A DNA stretch of 64,000 nt, taken from the NCBI GenBank assembly GCA_036877525.1, contig JAZGTH010000065.1, positions 3,507,001-3,571,000 on the forward strand, read 5' to 3'. The position numbers and the translations under genes were made by a program. The notes beneath the pieces are model-generated. The model had not been told where the DNA came from. It worked only from the letters and a program-made list of their open reading frames with translations, and ran no database searches. Source of the DNA: Chromobotia macracanthus (Eukaryota; Chordata; Actinopteri; Cypriniformes; Botiidae). How positions within the stretch are numbered: the stretch's first letter is position 1; the number at the start of each line of letters is the position of its first letter. This document shows positions 36,901 through 51,600 of this stretch, in pieces.

Positions 36901-39900
36901 ATCAGACCGAAGGCCATTTACATACAATGAATGGTGTGTGCTTTGTTGAGGGAGGGCCACTGTCTGTTTTCACCAATATCCAAGATAATATGATTCTCAG
37001 GCCAAACAGTTCAGCAGAGCTAATTCATCAGCTTGAATATGGGAAAGAGAAAATAATAAGTAAACACTTGTAAAACAGTAAAACAGTTTTTTGCATGAGC
37101 TGCTCATTCAGATCCATCAGTCTGACATCATCCAAGAGGGTCTGCCATTCCAGAGCGGAAGTACATTTTCAGATTTTTGTTCAAGATTATGAGGGCACAT
37201 GAATTAAAAAAATGTTGTATATAACGAATATATCATTTATAATAAACACTGCAATATTCCATAAAAAAAAGAATATATTTTAATTTCATAGTGACTTGAA
37301 GTACTGTGTTGTCCTTAAAGTCCTTACTAGTTCTTCTAAAACTGTAATTAAATGTGAAGTGTGTAATTTATGCAGCACTAATGGCAATGAATACCGAACA
37401 GCAAAAATAAGAACTGTTTTGAAGGTAGAGGCTGTGTGTACATGTTGAGTTTGGATTTGGGGGTTGAGTGGGGAAGAATAAGATTTTGTGGGCTTGTAAA
37501 ATGATCACAGATGATGACAGATTAGTTTTAATAAACAGTCGATTACAATCAAAACTATATAATGTCATGATCAACTACAAGCTACATGAAGTGATTGTGG
37601 TTACTATAAAGTAGTGAAGGGAGTTACTTACTGCATCTCAGCCATTTGTACATTTGTGTAATGTGTAACTCCTTAATGCTCTCACTCCCTCTAGAGTAAA
37701 CTCTCACTTCCTCTAGAGTGGCCTGCGCCCCTTTCCCATTAATCTCAAATCAGTGGAAATGACCACTTCTGCTTTGACGAGACATTAAAGGCATAACAGC
37801 AATGTGTAATGCACACTTAACAGTAATCATTTCTGTACACATGTCATTTCCACTGACCGGACATACTGGATAAAGCTTGAGTGGAACATATTTATGAATT
37901 ATTGCAAGCTAATGGAATTTTGTTATCTGGATTTAGTGTCAAGCATGATAGCACACACACAGGAAGTTGCGAGGACCCTTTAAGCTTCAGCTCTTCTATG
38001 CGCCTGTGTAAAAACTTTTGGCATACATAATTTAGAGACATGTGCTTTGCACACGAAGCAGAGCAGGAAATTAGAGTACATTTTGAAGAGGCTGTCCTCA
38101 GTTCAACATAAAATCTAAATTTTATGTATTTACTTTCTTAATGCATGCTGTTGGTCAAATTTTAAACTACTCAAATTGGTGAGTGGTATTGAAAAAATCT
38201 TTCATCAAAATGTAATAACTTGCTCTTCCTCTGAAACAATGTTTTTGTGCTGATGCCACTTACTCCTATTTGCTGACATGACTTATTCTCTCCAGCTGTT
38301 GGATAATGTTACCCAATGGCCAAATAGCTTTTTAGACGCTGTTTTAGCAAACTCATTTGGGTCTGACTTCATCCGGTAGGGAACACCCACTTTTTATGGT
38401 CCAATCAATTTCTGATGAATAAAATCAAGCCCCTAGATTTTTCCTCACTGAATATCCTGTAAATTATAGGCCACCTTATAGAAGTTAAATGGGTTGTGAA
38501 TAGGGTTTAACATTGTCTATTAGCTGCTAATGCACTGTTAGACATGAACTGATAGACATGTGCTTATGTAAGAACCTGGAAAGAGGCAGAGAGTGAAATG
38601 GATTTACTGTCGCCTAAACACAAATATGGAGATAATTTAAAAGTGCAGAATGCCCATAACAATTGGATGTCAAATTTTTTAAGAGGGGGTCCTTTTAACC
38701 TCAGAAGATGAAGACAAAAACAGTCATGAACCAATAATCACGTTGAGATTGATGTGATATTCTGAAGTTGATATTCTGTGCTAATGCTTACTAAGCTATT
38801 GGCACAGTCTATAAGCAGCATTTTAAGACCAATCAAATGAGATGTAGTTAAGGAACCTCTGTCTCCAACTAATTTCTTCTCATTTCCCACAGACAACCCA
38901 GATAACAGGAGACGTTTTTAGAATGTTGGCTAGAATGTTGGAATATTCTCTAGCAGTTCTCTTAAATCAGAAAACATTATTGCATTACTGTTAGAAAACA
39001 TATGTCTAATATTATATATCATATATATAAAAAACATTATTTTTCAGTTGTTAGTGGAACATTTTAAAAACATAAAAACTGGATGTTTTGAACTTTCAAA
39101 ATAACTTTTATAACATTTTGTTACTTGAAACGTTCTTACAACCTAAAATTGTTAGCTGGAAACAAACGTGACCTGTGACATTTATAGTTTCAGTAGTGTT
39201 CTTTGAGGGCTGGACTCTATCTTTGCCAGTTGGCAACCCAGGGAGAGCCACTCCTGTGGGGTGTCCCTTTAGAGATGTCATGCTGATATATAGCACAAAA
39301 GGCCATGAGTACAACAGGCAGAAAATGATTACCATGTAGTGGAGTGAACTGGGTTCACTTGTTTTTACATGTTTGTCTGGCTATAGTAATCACAAAGTAC
39401 CTTTATAGTAAACATACAATTTTGTTTTGAATTATACCTGCAAATGTGTGAGCGTCATTGCATTACATAACCAAACAGCAACAATATCACAAACACACTC
39501 AGAACATTCAGAAAAAGAGGTGTGAATGATAAAACGACATGTATAATGATCGAAAAAAGAAACTATTTGGATGCTAGTAAAAAACTCTAGCATCAACTGC
39601 TTGCAAATGTCACTTGGTTTTGAATTTTGTTATCTATGCAAAACATTTAGACATAAGTGTCCAAATACATTTTGGAGTCACTGTATATTATTTAAGATTT
39701 GAATCTGAAATTTGGAAAGTGTGTTGTAGTTTTCATAAGGAAACAATATCTTTACTACCAGCTTTTTCATAATTAATGCAGCTGGCCATAAACTGAAAGA
39801 AATTCTGTCTTGTCCCAGTGGGACATTACTGTCCAAAAAATGAAAGCACAGCAGTGCCCCATTCACACACACATACACTTTCCCCACAGATTCCAAATAC

Positions 39901-42900
39901 ATGAGCTCACAAATACAGACCCAAATGTGGGTGCCCACAGTTAGGCAGCATTTGGTTATATAAGAGAATGTGACAAGCTTTCATCTCCAGGAAGAGAGGT
40001 AGGACCAGATAATGAGAGTGAGAGGTGTATGTAAGGGAGAAGGGGAAGGATGGTATATCATTTCCGAGACTCTTCCCTTCTTTTAAATTCTTTCCCTACT
40101 TCCATCCCTCCACTTTTTTAATATCAAAGGGGTCACTTAATACCTTTTACCTAATCATGGTATTATAGAAACTCAACTCATCCTTGTCTGCAACAGGGGG
40201 CACTGCTCTTGAAATAAAGGCTAATTTACTTTTTTGTAGTAATATAAAACGGCATTTGCCAGAATTAAGTAAACAGCATATGTGACCCATGCTGGCAAAA
40301 TGAGTCAGAATGTGCACAGGCTAATTATGCGCTACAGGCCAAACAAGCAAAAAATGTCAAATGTCAATTTCTTATTTTTTCTATATTTTATTAGTTCAGT
40401 AAGTCCTCGTCTTACAATGCTCCAAATAGCAGTTAAACATCTAAAATCCAACCTTCCTAAATCTTTCCTTTGTTTTAATAATGCATGAAAAAGTGGCATT
40501 GTTTCTGCTCTCTTCCTGATGACTGGTGCTTCAGACAGGTGTAGCTCATTCATTTTTTTGTCCAATTCCAAACAATTCATGCATCATTTTAAAAGTATTT
40601 TAATGGAGAGTATGAAAATTCCAAGAGCTCATTTTGAAAATTTGCTCATTATGAATGATTAAGCCAGCACAGGTCGCATATATGCATATATGTGTATTTG
40701 TAAATACATAAAGATAGCTGATACCTTTGTTTATATTGCATGACACAGCACAGTCTATCCACACACATATGTGTGTGCTTTGCTGAGGCACAGCCACTGT
40801 TCATTGCTTTGAGTTTTATTGTTTTCTTGGGTAACTAGCCTTTAATCTTTCACCCTGCAATGAGCCGGTAACATGACTCTCAGCCCAAACAGTCCAGCAG
40901 GGGTAATTTATCATTCTGAATGCAGCAAATAGAATAGACTTGATGTCACAGGTAAGTAGTTATGCAGACAAAAGCCATTGACCATGACTATTGCATGAAC
41001 TGCTCATTCATTTTCAGACAGCTGGACCCACAGACATATATGTATTATGTTCTAATGACCATTGTGTGGGTGCATTATAACGTCCAATGGAAATCAAGCA
41101 ATGTCCGGAGTCTTTCATAATCATTCAGTTTAGATAATTATTTGGTTGTCATACCTGTGATTTTCATTCTATAAAATACGTTTTCTTGGAAAGTGTTGTA
41201 TGAAGAAAGAAACATCACATTTTCAGTTTTTCTTTTTGTGTCATGACAATTGTACTGGGTGAACATTTCCATGCTCATGTCTGGGGCCTCACAAACCCAT
41301 AGGCTGGCCATGTATGAGAGTGTTCTGTTGTTGCAGAAGAAAACAAATCTACAGTGCCATTTGAAACTGTATTCACACCTCCCCATTAAAAAAGTTCTTA
41401 CTAACTTTTGAAAACTTTTAGAAAATGTTAGTCAATGTTTTGTGAAAGTTCCCTGTTAGCTGGGAATAACTTAGATCAGTCAGGTTCATAGGTCATCATT
41501 AGATAATTTATCATTGACCCCTCCTTTGACTTTTGTGTAGCATGATTGTGTAGCATGATTGACTAGTTACTGAGCTGTGGCATTGCAGCTCTGTGACTGG
41601 GGGTGTTGCTCAAGTATCTGGTCCTGCTGTAAAACTTCATGCGTGGGACTTGCTGTAGGAGGCTCACACAAGGCCATGTTATGTAGACCATTCTGTTTAC
41701 CTGTAAGAACAGGACACACTAAGAGGCAGAGAACTCTATTAACCTACGTACTATGTGTGAATGGACGACTTGATGACTTGAGGATACAGTGTTAATGTCA
41801 TTTTTATCAATACAAAAATGAAGTGTGTAAAAGTGCAGTGGGCAGCAGTGCTGTGCCCAGGAAGCAAACGGGTTGTGTGCCTTGCTCAAGGGAACTTCAT
41901 TAGCTACCTGCCAGCACTGGAATCGAACCAGAAACCTTCTGATTATAAGCCTAACCAGTAGGCCACAACTGCTCCTGTTAAAGATACTTGACTGTTTTAG
42001 ATACAATGAACTATGGCACACTATCAGGTTCAGCTATGAACCTGTTACCTTCTATTGTTTTTATAACAATTTAATGATTTACTTGGGGTGTATCAACAAA
42101 CTGTAAAGAGAGTAAGTGAGCGAGGGGGAAGGGTAGGTTGTGTCTCATCCAGATCTCATCAGCTCCAGGCTGTTGTTATTGCTATGTTTATTGTTCTCTT
42201 TCATTGGGCTCATTACTACACTTGGCTGGCTGCTTTGAGAGCCCTCAGCTGTTGATATCTTTCTCCAGCTTAGTTTATCATCATTGGCTTTTGTTTAGCT
42301 GGTTAGTTATAATTTGGCTAATTTTTCACTATAAACCAGTTTGGGATTTACTTTTTTGGTTACGGTTGCTAACAATAAAAACACATGTTAGTGGTATTTA
42401 AAATGAAATTGAATATATAAGCATCTTTGAAAAAATCATACAGATTTGAATTGATCTGTATGTTGTTATATAAACAGAATTGACAGTGACCTCTGTGAAA
42501 GCACTGCTCTAATGGATCTTACTTATTCTGTTAGCTTTTCATTAGCTTGTGTTAGAGAAAAATATTGGAAAGTCTGTGTGTTTTCAACACTGTTTGTTCA
42601 CCTGCACTTTATTTCATATTTGTTTAGATTGCCCTACCCTGCATTTTATGAAGTGTTTTCTCCCTCTCCAGATGAGTAATTCTCTGTTAAACAGAATTAA
42701 AAAGCCTCTGCCAAACACCTTTGCTTGCTGTGTGGCTGCCATCACAATAATCCAGTATTGTATTATTAATGCAGTGAAGTTATGGATGGACTGCAGGCCT
42801 GTGTATTCATTCAGAAAGCATGACTTTAGCAAGTAGGATATGTTCCAACATTCTTATCAACCAGATTTTTAACCCAGATATTAATCAATCAGATATAATG

Positions 42901-45570
42901 GTTAGATTTAGGGTAGCTTTATGACTACAGTTGGGAGTTTGAACACCATAATATCTCTGGTTTTAATGGTAGGTTATGATTTGGAGTAGGGTCACAGTTT
43001 CCAGAAATGTTCTAGGACCAACTAAATATGCTGATCAGGAAAATGTCATCTTTGTGTCCGTATACATACAGTAGTTTAAGGATATGTTTATGAAATTAAG
43101 GATATGATAAGGATATGACTTCTGTTTCATTCCTGCCTCTATGGAAAGCTGTTTTTGGAATGAATACAAAAACCTTTCTGTTAACACTGTTTTTCTTTCC
43201 TTCTCCTGTTTTTCCTCTTGTCTCTTTCTCCCTTCCCTTCTCTCTCTCTGTCGCTCTCTCCCTCTTTTCTGCAGTGGGTGGCATTTGCTTCGCTGTTCTT
43301 CATACTGGTTTCCATAACCACGTTCTGCCTGGAGACACACGAGGCCTTCAACCCCATCATCAACCGCACATATATTAACCCCGACAACAGCACCAGGACC
43401 AACCAGGAGACAGAGACGGTGGTCTACCTAACCTACATAGAGGGCGTGTGCGTGGTGTGGTTCACCTTTGAGTTCCTCATGCGTGTCACCTTCTGTCCGG
43501 ACAAAAAGAAGTTTATCAAAAACACCCTCAACATCATAGACTTTGTGGCCATCTTGCCCTTTTACCTTGAGGTTGGTCTGAGTGGGTTGTCCTCTTCAGA
43601 AGCAAAGGACGTTCTAGGGTTCCTCCGGGTGGTGCGTTTTGTCCGGATCCTCCGGATCTTCAAGCTGACGCGTCACTTCGTGGGGCTGCGTGTACTGGGA
43701 CACACTCTCCGCGCCAGTACCAATGAGTTCCTCCTGCTCATCATCTTTCTGGCTCTTGGAGTGCTCATCTTTGCCACTATGATCTACTACGCAGAGAGAA
43801 TTGGCGCCAATCCCAATGACCCGCGTGCCAGCGAGCACACGCATTTCAAAAACATCCCCATTGGCTTCTGGTGGGCCGTTGTGACCATGACCACACTGGG
43901 CTACGGTGACATGTACCCTCAGACATGGTCGGGCATGCTGGTGGGCGCGTTGTGCGCTCTGGCTGGTGTCTTAACCATTGCCATGCCTGTGCCTGTCATT
44001 GTCAATAACTTTGGGATGTACTACTCTCTAGCCATGGCTAAGCAGAAGCTACCAAAGAAAAAGAACAAGCATATTCCCCGTGCCCCACAGCTGGGCTCAC
44101 CCAATTACTGCAAATCTGCCATGAACTCGCCACACCACAGCTTACGGAGTGATCATTGCTCTCTTGTTGCCCAGGAGCAGATTTTGGAAATGGACAGAGC
44201 AGGTAAGGAACTTATCTAAGTAGATGTCTGCCTGAATGAATTTGAACAAAACAGTTATAAAATGCATAAAAATTAGATTAAAATGCACTTTTTCTTTCCT
44301 TTAATGACACCGTCTTTAAGGATGTGACTTATCTCCAAGCCTGAATTCACACATGTAAACTGTATGCAAAATTTCTCATTTGGGATTCATTCAAATGCAG
44401 CTCAGCCATCTGGAGACATAACAAAATCTCATCACACTGTATGCTGTTCTGCCTGTTCTCACAGATATGGATAGAAACAAACACACAAACGCGTCTTTAC
44501 CATGGTTGCGTAACAACCAATGCCCCATGCAACATTCTGTACGTCTGTGTTTTTTTCCATCAGACTCCTGCGAGGATAAATTATATCCACTTAGACAAAC
44601 AGGAGCACTCTTATTCAACAGCTTGCTTTTGCATTTATCGATTATTTGTAGTATAAGCATAATTCGCAGCTTATTTATTTTACTCCTCTTCCTGCAGCTC
44701 AACTGGTAGAGCATTGCGTTAGCAGCACAAAGGTTGTGGGTTTGATTCTCAATGAACACACATACTGATAAATGTATAGCTTAAATGCATTGTCGCTTTG
44801 GATAAAAGCCAAATGTCAATGTATGATTTTTGTAGCAACACAATTCTAAGAAAGGGAGCCATGTATGCAGGCCATGAGTCTTTAACCTATACAGATCCCC
44901 CTGCAAACCCAGGGACCCCCAGTATATATAAAAATAGGAAATTTAGATTATACAAGCATAACATAAAATACATTTAAAAATCAAATACATTGTAATATAT
45001 TCCGGTTAGTGGTTAGCAGTCTATGTTAACTCCATCATCATAATCAGTATCCACGTTATCTTATTTTGGTTTGAGTTTGGTGGTAAAATGTTTTTTTTTT
45101 TTTTTGTATGAATGAATGAGAGCTTAATTTGTTATTGCCCCTTTAAGATCACCACACTTGCATGTGAATGTGATAAAGTAACAGAGTGGCTAAGCAGCGT
45201 GCATAAGATATTTCAAACACTCACTCAGTACACAGCATTCTTTCAGGTGTGTAAGTGCTGCTGAGTGCCTTCTTCTGCAGCACTCATTCATATATACAGA
45301 TGAAGAGATGGTCTTGATGGCTATATGTGATCTGACTGGTTGAAGAATCTCTTATTAATGTGTGAGAGTAATAGAGTCTGACTGGAGGGATTCCCCCATT
45401 ACTAAACTGGATATTTACAAACAGACTAGGGTTTCAGTTGATCTTAGAGTTGTAAGCATATGTGCAGGCCGGATGCTCGTCATAGGGTTCTCAACTGGGC
45501 CTTACAGTTCTGTGTGTTTGCCAGGGTGAGCTCAGCTCATAAGTGCCCCCTTTGTGAAGCCAGACCTGGT

Positions 45571-45613
<43 letters not shown>

Positions 45614-48600
45614 CACTCACTCACTCACTCATAACACCCACACACATGCACGCACATTCTGTATGCATGTCTTCATTAATTTGCAATTTGCAAATTATTT
45701 ATTCTGACAGCTCATCTGTGGGTGACCAGCAAGTGAAACTGGGTCAAACACTTATTGATTCAGCCATAAGAATTTCCTCTATTAAAAATGATAGTTGGAA
45801 AGACTCAGCTATGGCAATAATTTATGCCGTGTTAACTCGTGATCAGTCTGTCCTGTTTTGTTGAAAACAGAGCTTATCTTCTGATGGAAGAATAGAGGGG
45901 TTGTGCGTTCTGTTTTCACACCATCTCTTTATTATTTCATTCTCTGTGTTTTTACACTGCACTGGAGCCTGTTGCTATGACAACGGTGTCTGAGCAACGG
46001 CACAATAGGAATCGCACTCTGCAACGAGCCACACTCATTCACTCGCCTTGCACGACTTCTGTGCAGCAAAACACACACACCTCACACACACGGTTAGAGG
46101 CTCTGAGGAAAAATGCGGCACAAATCAATAGATGCGCTGCTGTTAAGTGGCTCTCGAGATTTTAGGGATAAAATGCCTCTGGATGTTTTTAGGGATAAAA
46201 CGTATCTGCATTTCTGATGGCGGATGTTCAGATGTAAATTGGACACATAATGGACAATGTATCAGATGAAACTTTGATCTTAATGGCCATTAGATTGTAA
46301 ATAGAAATCATAATCTAAAAATAAACCCCTCCCACTCTTTCTCTCTGTTACTTTCAGCACAGGCTCCTCAGGTCTCTGTTGTAAATGAGTTTGCAGATGG
46401 CACATTGGAGAAGGGCCTTGACTATAAGCTCCATCCATTTGACTTTGGGCAGAGAACCGCAAGACTCACCAGCACATAGAGTGAAAGCATCTGTTGCATT
46501 GGCCACAGTCACATAGCAACATAGCAAACGTTCTCAATGCAACTATGTGACGCTCACACAAGAAGTCACTGTAAGATAAGTCAACACTCTGTCTATAATT
46601 ATATACATATTATATAATATACATATATATACATATTAATTTTACATACATATTAAAATATATATATATACATTAAAACATAAAAATACATAAAAATTAA
46701 TATTAACATTAAAACAATTTTGATAAGTTTGAGAGAACTTTGAGAGAACATTAGCAAAGTTCTGAGAACGTTCTCTGTTAGATGGGTATTGAGTATGTTT
46801 AGCAAATTTAAAGGGACAGTTCACCTAAAAAAATCCATCATTTACTTACCCTCATTTACTCATGTCATTCCAAACCTGACTTTATTTCATCTGTGGAATA
46901 CAGAATATATACACTTTAAGCAGATGCTTTTAGTGACTTACAGTGCATTGAAGGAATAAATGTTTTTATCAATCTTTGCACTGCACATTACCAATTCTGC
47001 ACTGCACTCTACCAATTGATCTACAGGAACTACTAACAATAAAAAAACGTTCTACTAACATTACTGCAAGAATGTTTTTGATAACTTTGGGAGTAGTCAA
47101 CAGGACAGAAGCAGGAAAGAAGCAGGACAGGTACAGCAGGGCCCTTGATGACTATACATTTGGCAGATGCTTTTATCCAAAGTGACTTAAGGTGTATTTA
47201 AGATATAGATTTTATCAGTAAATGTGTTCCCTGGGAATCCAACCCAAAACCTTTGCACTGCTTATGCAATGCTCTACCAGCTGAGCTACAGGAACCACTC
47301 ATCACTGTGCCTCAGCTCTCATATGTAAATAATAATGATTGATGAATGGTGTTTCACTCATTCACACAGAGTAATGAGCACGTTTATTGCGACCTGAACA
47401 TTAATGTTACTACGCTAGAGATTCACATGGGCCCTGACCATACAGAACATGTAGGCCACAGCCCACATGCAGCTAGAAGTCTTTTTCTCTTACAGCAAAG
47501 AAAGGACATCCTCCTAAATTGCCATCATAATTTATTCATAAGCTGTGTTTAACCACAAATACACACACACGCACAACCAACAATTATAAAGGTTACATGT
47601 TATCTCTCTAAAATCAAAAGGTAGAGCATTGTGTTCGTAGCATAAAAGGTTGCGGGTTCAATTCCCAGGGAACACATACTGATCTTAAAGCATTTAAGTT
47701 GTTTTGTTTTGCATAAATGTAAACCTCATGAGCTTAAACTGATAAAGATGTGTCACAAACATTTCTGAAAGACGTTTTGTTCCATGTCTGGAGCTTGTAC
47801 CTAACCCGGGGTTGCTCTGTCCACATTCCCAACAGGCAAGTTCTGCCTGGTCCTACGGTGAATTATGCTGACTAAAAATGCCATTAAGAAACCTCAGCTC
47901 CTTTTCATTGGATTAGTTTAGCCAAATTTTGTACAGTGCCCTTGAAACTGAGCACACGCGCCTCCTACGATTAGGAATCTCACTTAAGTTGGCGAGAATA
48001 CGCTGTGAAGTTCACTTTGCAGGAGACTGTTAAGGGGTTTTGGATTGTACACTTATGTTTGGCTATTTTCTCTTGACCTTAAAAGCTCTACTTTATCAAA
48101 ATTTTCACAGTATTTGTTTGTATTTATTTATCTTAAAACAAGTAATAAAATACACCTCCATGATTGTTTGCATCATTTTGCTATAATGTTATAAAATATT
48201 GATCAAACATAAGTTTGCATCACTGTAGAATCATCCATTTACATACGACCAATGATATCAGGTCATAGATATCACAGGTAGTTAAGCCGATACCCAGCTA
48301 ACAGGGAACGTTCTCAGAATGCTGGCTAACGTTCTCTAAGCGTTGTCAGTACATTTTTACATTAATGTTAGTATGACATTTGTTAACGTTACATACCATA
48401 TATTTAAAAACATTATTTATAAGTTCTTAGTGGAATATTTTAAAAACAACACACAGCAGAACTAAAAAACGGTTCTCATACATAAGCAATAATATTAATA
48501 CGTCTTAAAAACGTTGGACGTTTTGAATGTTCCTAGAGCTTTGAAAATAACATTTTTAATGCTTTTGTTACTTAAAGGAAATGTTAGGGAAATATTATTA

Positions 48601-51600
48601 CAACTTAACATTGTTCGCTGGGTATGCAAGCACACACACTGTTACTTTTAGCTTCATACAACAGCACTGTATAAACTTTAGGCCTCGAAATGATTAGCAA
48701 AGAAAAACAAATAAACAGAAAGAACAAAGGTGAGTGTGAGAGGGATGCCTGTGTTCACAAACTATTCATGAAGATGAGTCACATCCTCCTCCGTCCTGCT
48801 TCCAGACTCTGCAGTACAAACCATTGCATCACTTCACAACTCTGTTTTTAAAGCTTTGTGTGCTGTTAACTTAGATATTTAAACACATATCTGCCCAGAG
48901 TTCGTCTACACAGTCACAGCTAACGGAACGTTCTCAGAATGTTGGCTAATGTTCTCTCAAAATGTTCTTAAAGTTCTCAAAAGTGTTCTTGCAGTATCGC
49001 TAGTAGAATGATTTTTAAACGTTTATATATAATTTATTAGAAATGTTATTCTTAAGTTGTTAGTGGAACAGTTAGTTAGAACCAAGCAATAACGTTAATT
49101 CAATGTCTAAAAGCTCGACTGTACAAATACCAAAACCACGACGTGAATCATGGTTAGCCTCACTTGATTCATTTTCAGGAAGAATAGGATCTGAGGGCAT
49201 AAAACATTAAGCTTTATTAGATATCAATGTTATTTTGAGTCGCGGTGTTACTTTACACTCTGGTGTGTGTGTCTACAAAGTGTGTGCGCTGAACATTTGA
49301 CCATCTATCAATAGACCATAATAAAATGTTGCCACTCTAAAATTACCAAACAGACTCAGGTATATTTGAATAACCGCAAAGCTGAACCCTGTTGTACTCG
49401 CTGATAGATGCTCTTTAGTTGACAGTGATACGTTAGAAAACATGCTTGAAGCAGTGTTGGCCATTCAAAGGCAAATCCAGGTGGGAGATATGATAGTTCA
49501 CGTAGTTCTCTCCCCTGAGGAGTTTTGGCAGCGTTCTGTCCTCTCACCACTCTGATCGATGAGGTGTAAATCGAGTGAGGAGAAGCTTCTGGTTGCCAGA
49601 GAGCTCACAGGTGAACAGGCTGGTTGCCACGAGCTGTTTCTATATATTACACAGCAGCCAAAGGCTATAATTCAAGGCTGCCGCTTCATTCTCTGGAGCA
49701 GAACCACAGCTGCACCCCTGCTGTTTGGTCAAGCGTAGTGCTACAAGCGTAAATATCCGTCCGTTTCTTTAACTGTGCCTGGCATGGTCCAGGTTTTTAC
49801 TTCAGTTGAACCTGCATACTAGTTTGTTGTATTTGAATTAACCCTACAGTGTGAATGCATATGTGGGTTAAAAAACAATCAGATGCATATTCTTTATAAA
49901 TAACTTATGTTGTCAATAAAAATGCATTTGTTTGTGTGTGTGTAATTAAGCTTGTATGTGTATGTGTATGTGTGTTTGTGGTCCTCAAATTCAACAAAAT
50001 TTTGACCATATTTGATATTTTTAGGTCCCCATGAGGAAACAAGCTTATAAATCATAATAATGATCTTTAAAGCACATAATAATCTTTTTTGAAAATCTAA
50101 AATAGTAGAACGTTTTCTGTGATAGTTAAGTTTAAGGGTAGGGTTACTGTGGGGGGATAGAATATACAGTTTGTACAGTATAAAAACATGTCTATGAAAT
50201 GTCCCCATAAAATGTGTGTGTGTGTGTGTGTTTGGATGCAAATGATGCGATATTAAACTTTAGCTTTACTATGAAATGATGTTTACTATTTAATGAGCTT
50301 TACACTTGCTTTAAGCCAGGTAAATGCATACATTTATTTTATTATATTTTTGTCCATCTTTCCTTTCTTCAAAATCCAGATGTAGCACCACAATGATTTT
50401 CTTTTTACATGTACTTATGTGTTTGAAGATCCCAAAGTGAACGGCGAGGCAGCTAAAGCAGCATTAGCCAATGAGGATTGCCCACACATAGACCAAGTCA
50501 TTTCCCCTGAGGACGGACAGATCTTCAACCCCAGCGAGCCGCGGGGAGACACTCCGTGTTTTCTGCTAAACGTCAGCAGACGATCCACAAACACGGGCAC
50601 CAGAGTGAGGAAGGGTATGTAACTGCAAACCTCTGTGTGAGGCTTTGGCCTGACATACACACATACACCTCTACTCAACTGCAATATATCAGAAACACTT
50701 CAATAAAGACATACTAAAACAGCATAACACACACACACACACACACAAACAGTCCAAACATACAGACAAGCAGAGCGCGCCCACAACAGACAGTCTGTAA
50801 CTATTGCCGTTTTCAGCACAAGAGATGGTGATCCCATCAGACACATTAACATCTCAGCCGTATCAGTAGGTGGATAGATTTTAGTTCTATAAATGAGAAG
50901 ATCTAGATATTACTTACACCCAGCTAACAATTTTAGGTTATAATAATGTTGCCCTAATGCATTAAGTAACAAAAATGTTATTTTGAAAGCAGGCATTTAT
51001 TAACAATGTTGGTTAAAGTTAATATTAAAGTAAGTATGAAATTATTTTTATTCAGTAATGTTTTTAAAATACTCCACTAACTACTTAATAATAACATTTT
51101 TGATCTATATATAGTGTTAAAAAAATGCTCTACTAACGTTACTGCACGTACGTTTTGGATAACTTTGAGAGAACTTCTAGAGAATGTTCTGAGAACATTC
51201 CCTGTTAACTGGGGCATTAGCTCATTCCTGTTGGTTCACAGGGTACATCAAACAACTGCATCCTTTAAGTTTCACTGTCATTAATTATGATTAATTTGTT
51301 GATCAATTTCTAAAAACGATTTTTCTGTTATATCTAAATAAGATGTGACAGGGAATTTTAAAAACCCTCCCCATGCACGCTCAGATCCTTCCACAAGTCA
51401 CTTTTCTCCAGCCCTCTTCTCTTTTAACATGTTGTAAATAATTTTTTCCACACCACGCTGCATTATGTCAAACTCATGTTAACACACATACAGCTGCCTC
51501 CTGGGGCCAACCTTAATCTTCCTTTTTTCTGTTTTTCTTTGTTGTTTGTTTGTTTTTACTTGTTTCTTACCTCACTCTACATGCCTGTGGTCTGTCTCTA

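Larger units (their letters stand above)
30525..43274 (+). other. kcnc1 intron 1 (12.75 kb)
   Basis: Holds an (AT)n tract (30879-30932), a SINE (33252-33360), a repeat fragment (35015-35105), a dispersed repeat plus minisatellite (36100-36370), a sequence present three times (36571, 36926, 40765), two TIR copies (38897-39160, 41388-41464) and a SINE-like piece (41822-41975). Short open frames here lack support. A less AT-rich stretch at 33650-33950 is discussed under findings. Confidence 0.75.
44203..50428 (+). other. kcnc1 intron 2 (6.2 kb)
   Basis: Contains SINEs (44690, 46913, 47159, 47615), TIR elements (46700, 47040, 48293, 48915), a cyprinid repeat end (46811-46905), microsatellites (45571-45630) and a GTCCCCA-type repeat (49920-50232). 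No other recognisable feature. Confidence 0.7.

Noticed and set aside
43218..43274. N-terminal extension of the kcnc1 exon 2 frame (MSLSPFPSLSLSL...)
   Set aside because: This is the intron's pyrimidine tract and acceptor read as protein; the exon starts at 43275.
45460..45864. 134-codon plus-strand frame
   Set aside because: It runs through a CT/CACT microsatellite with no splice or homology support; chance frame in kcnc1 intron 2.
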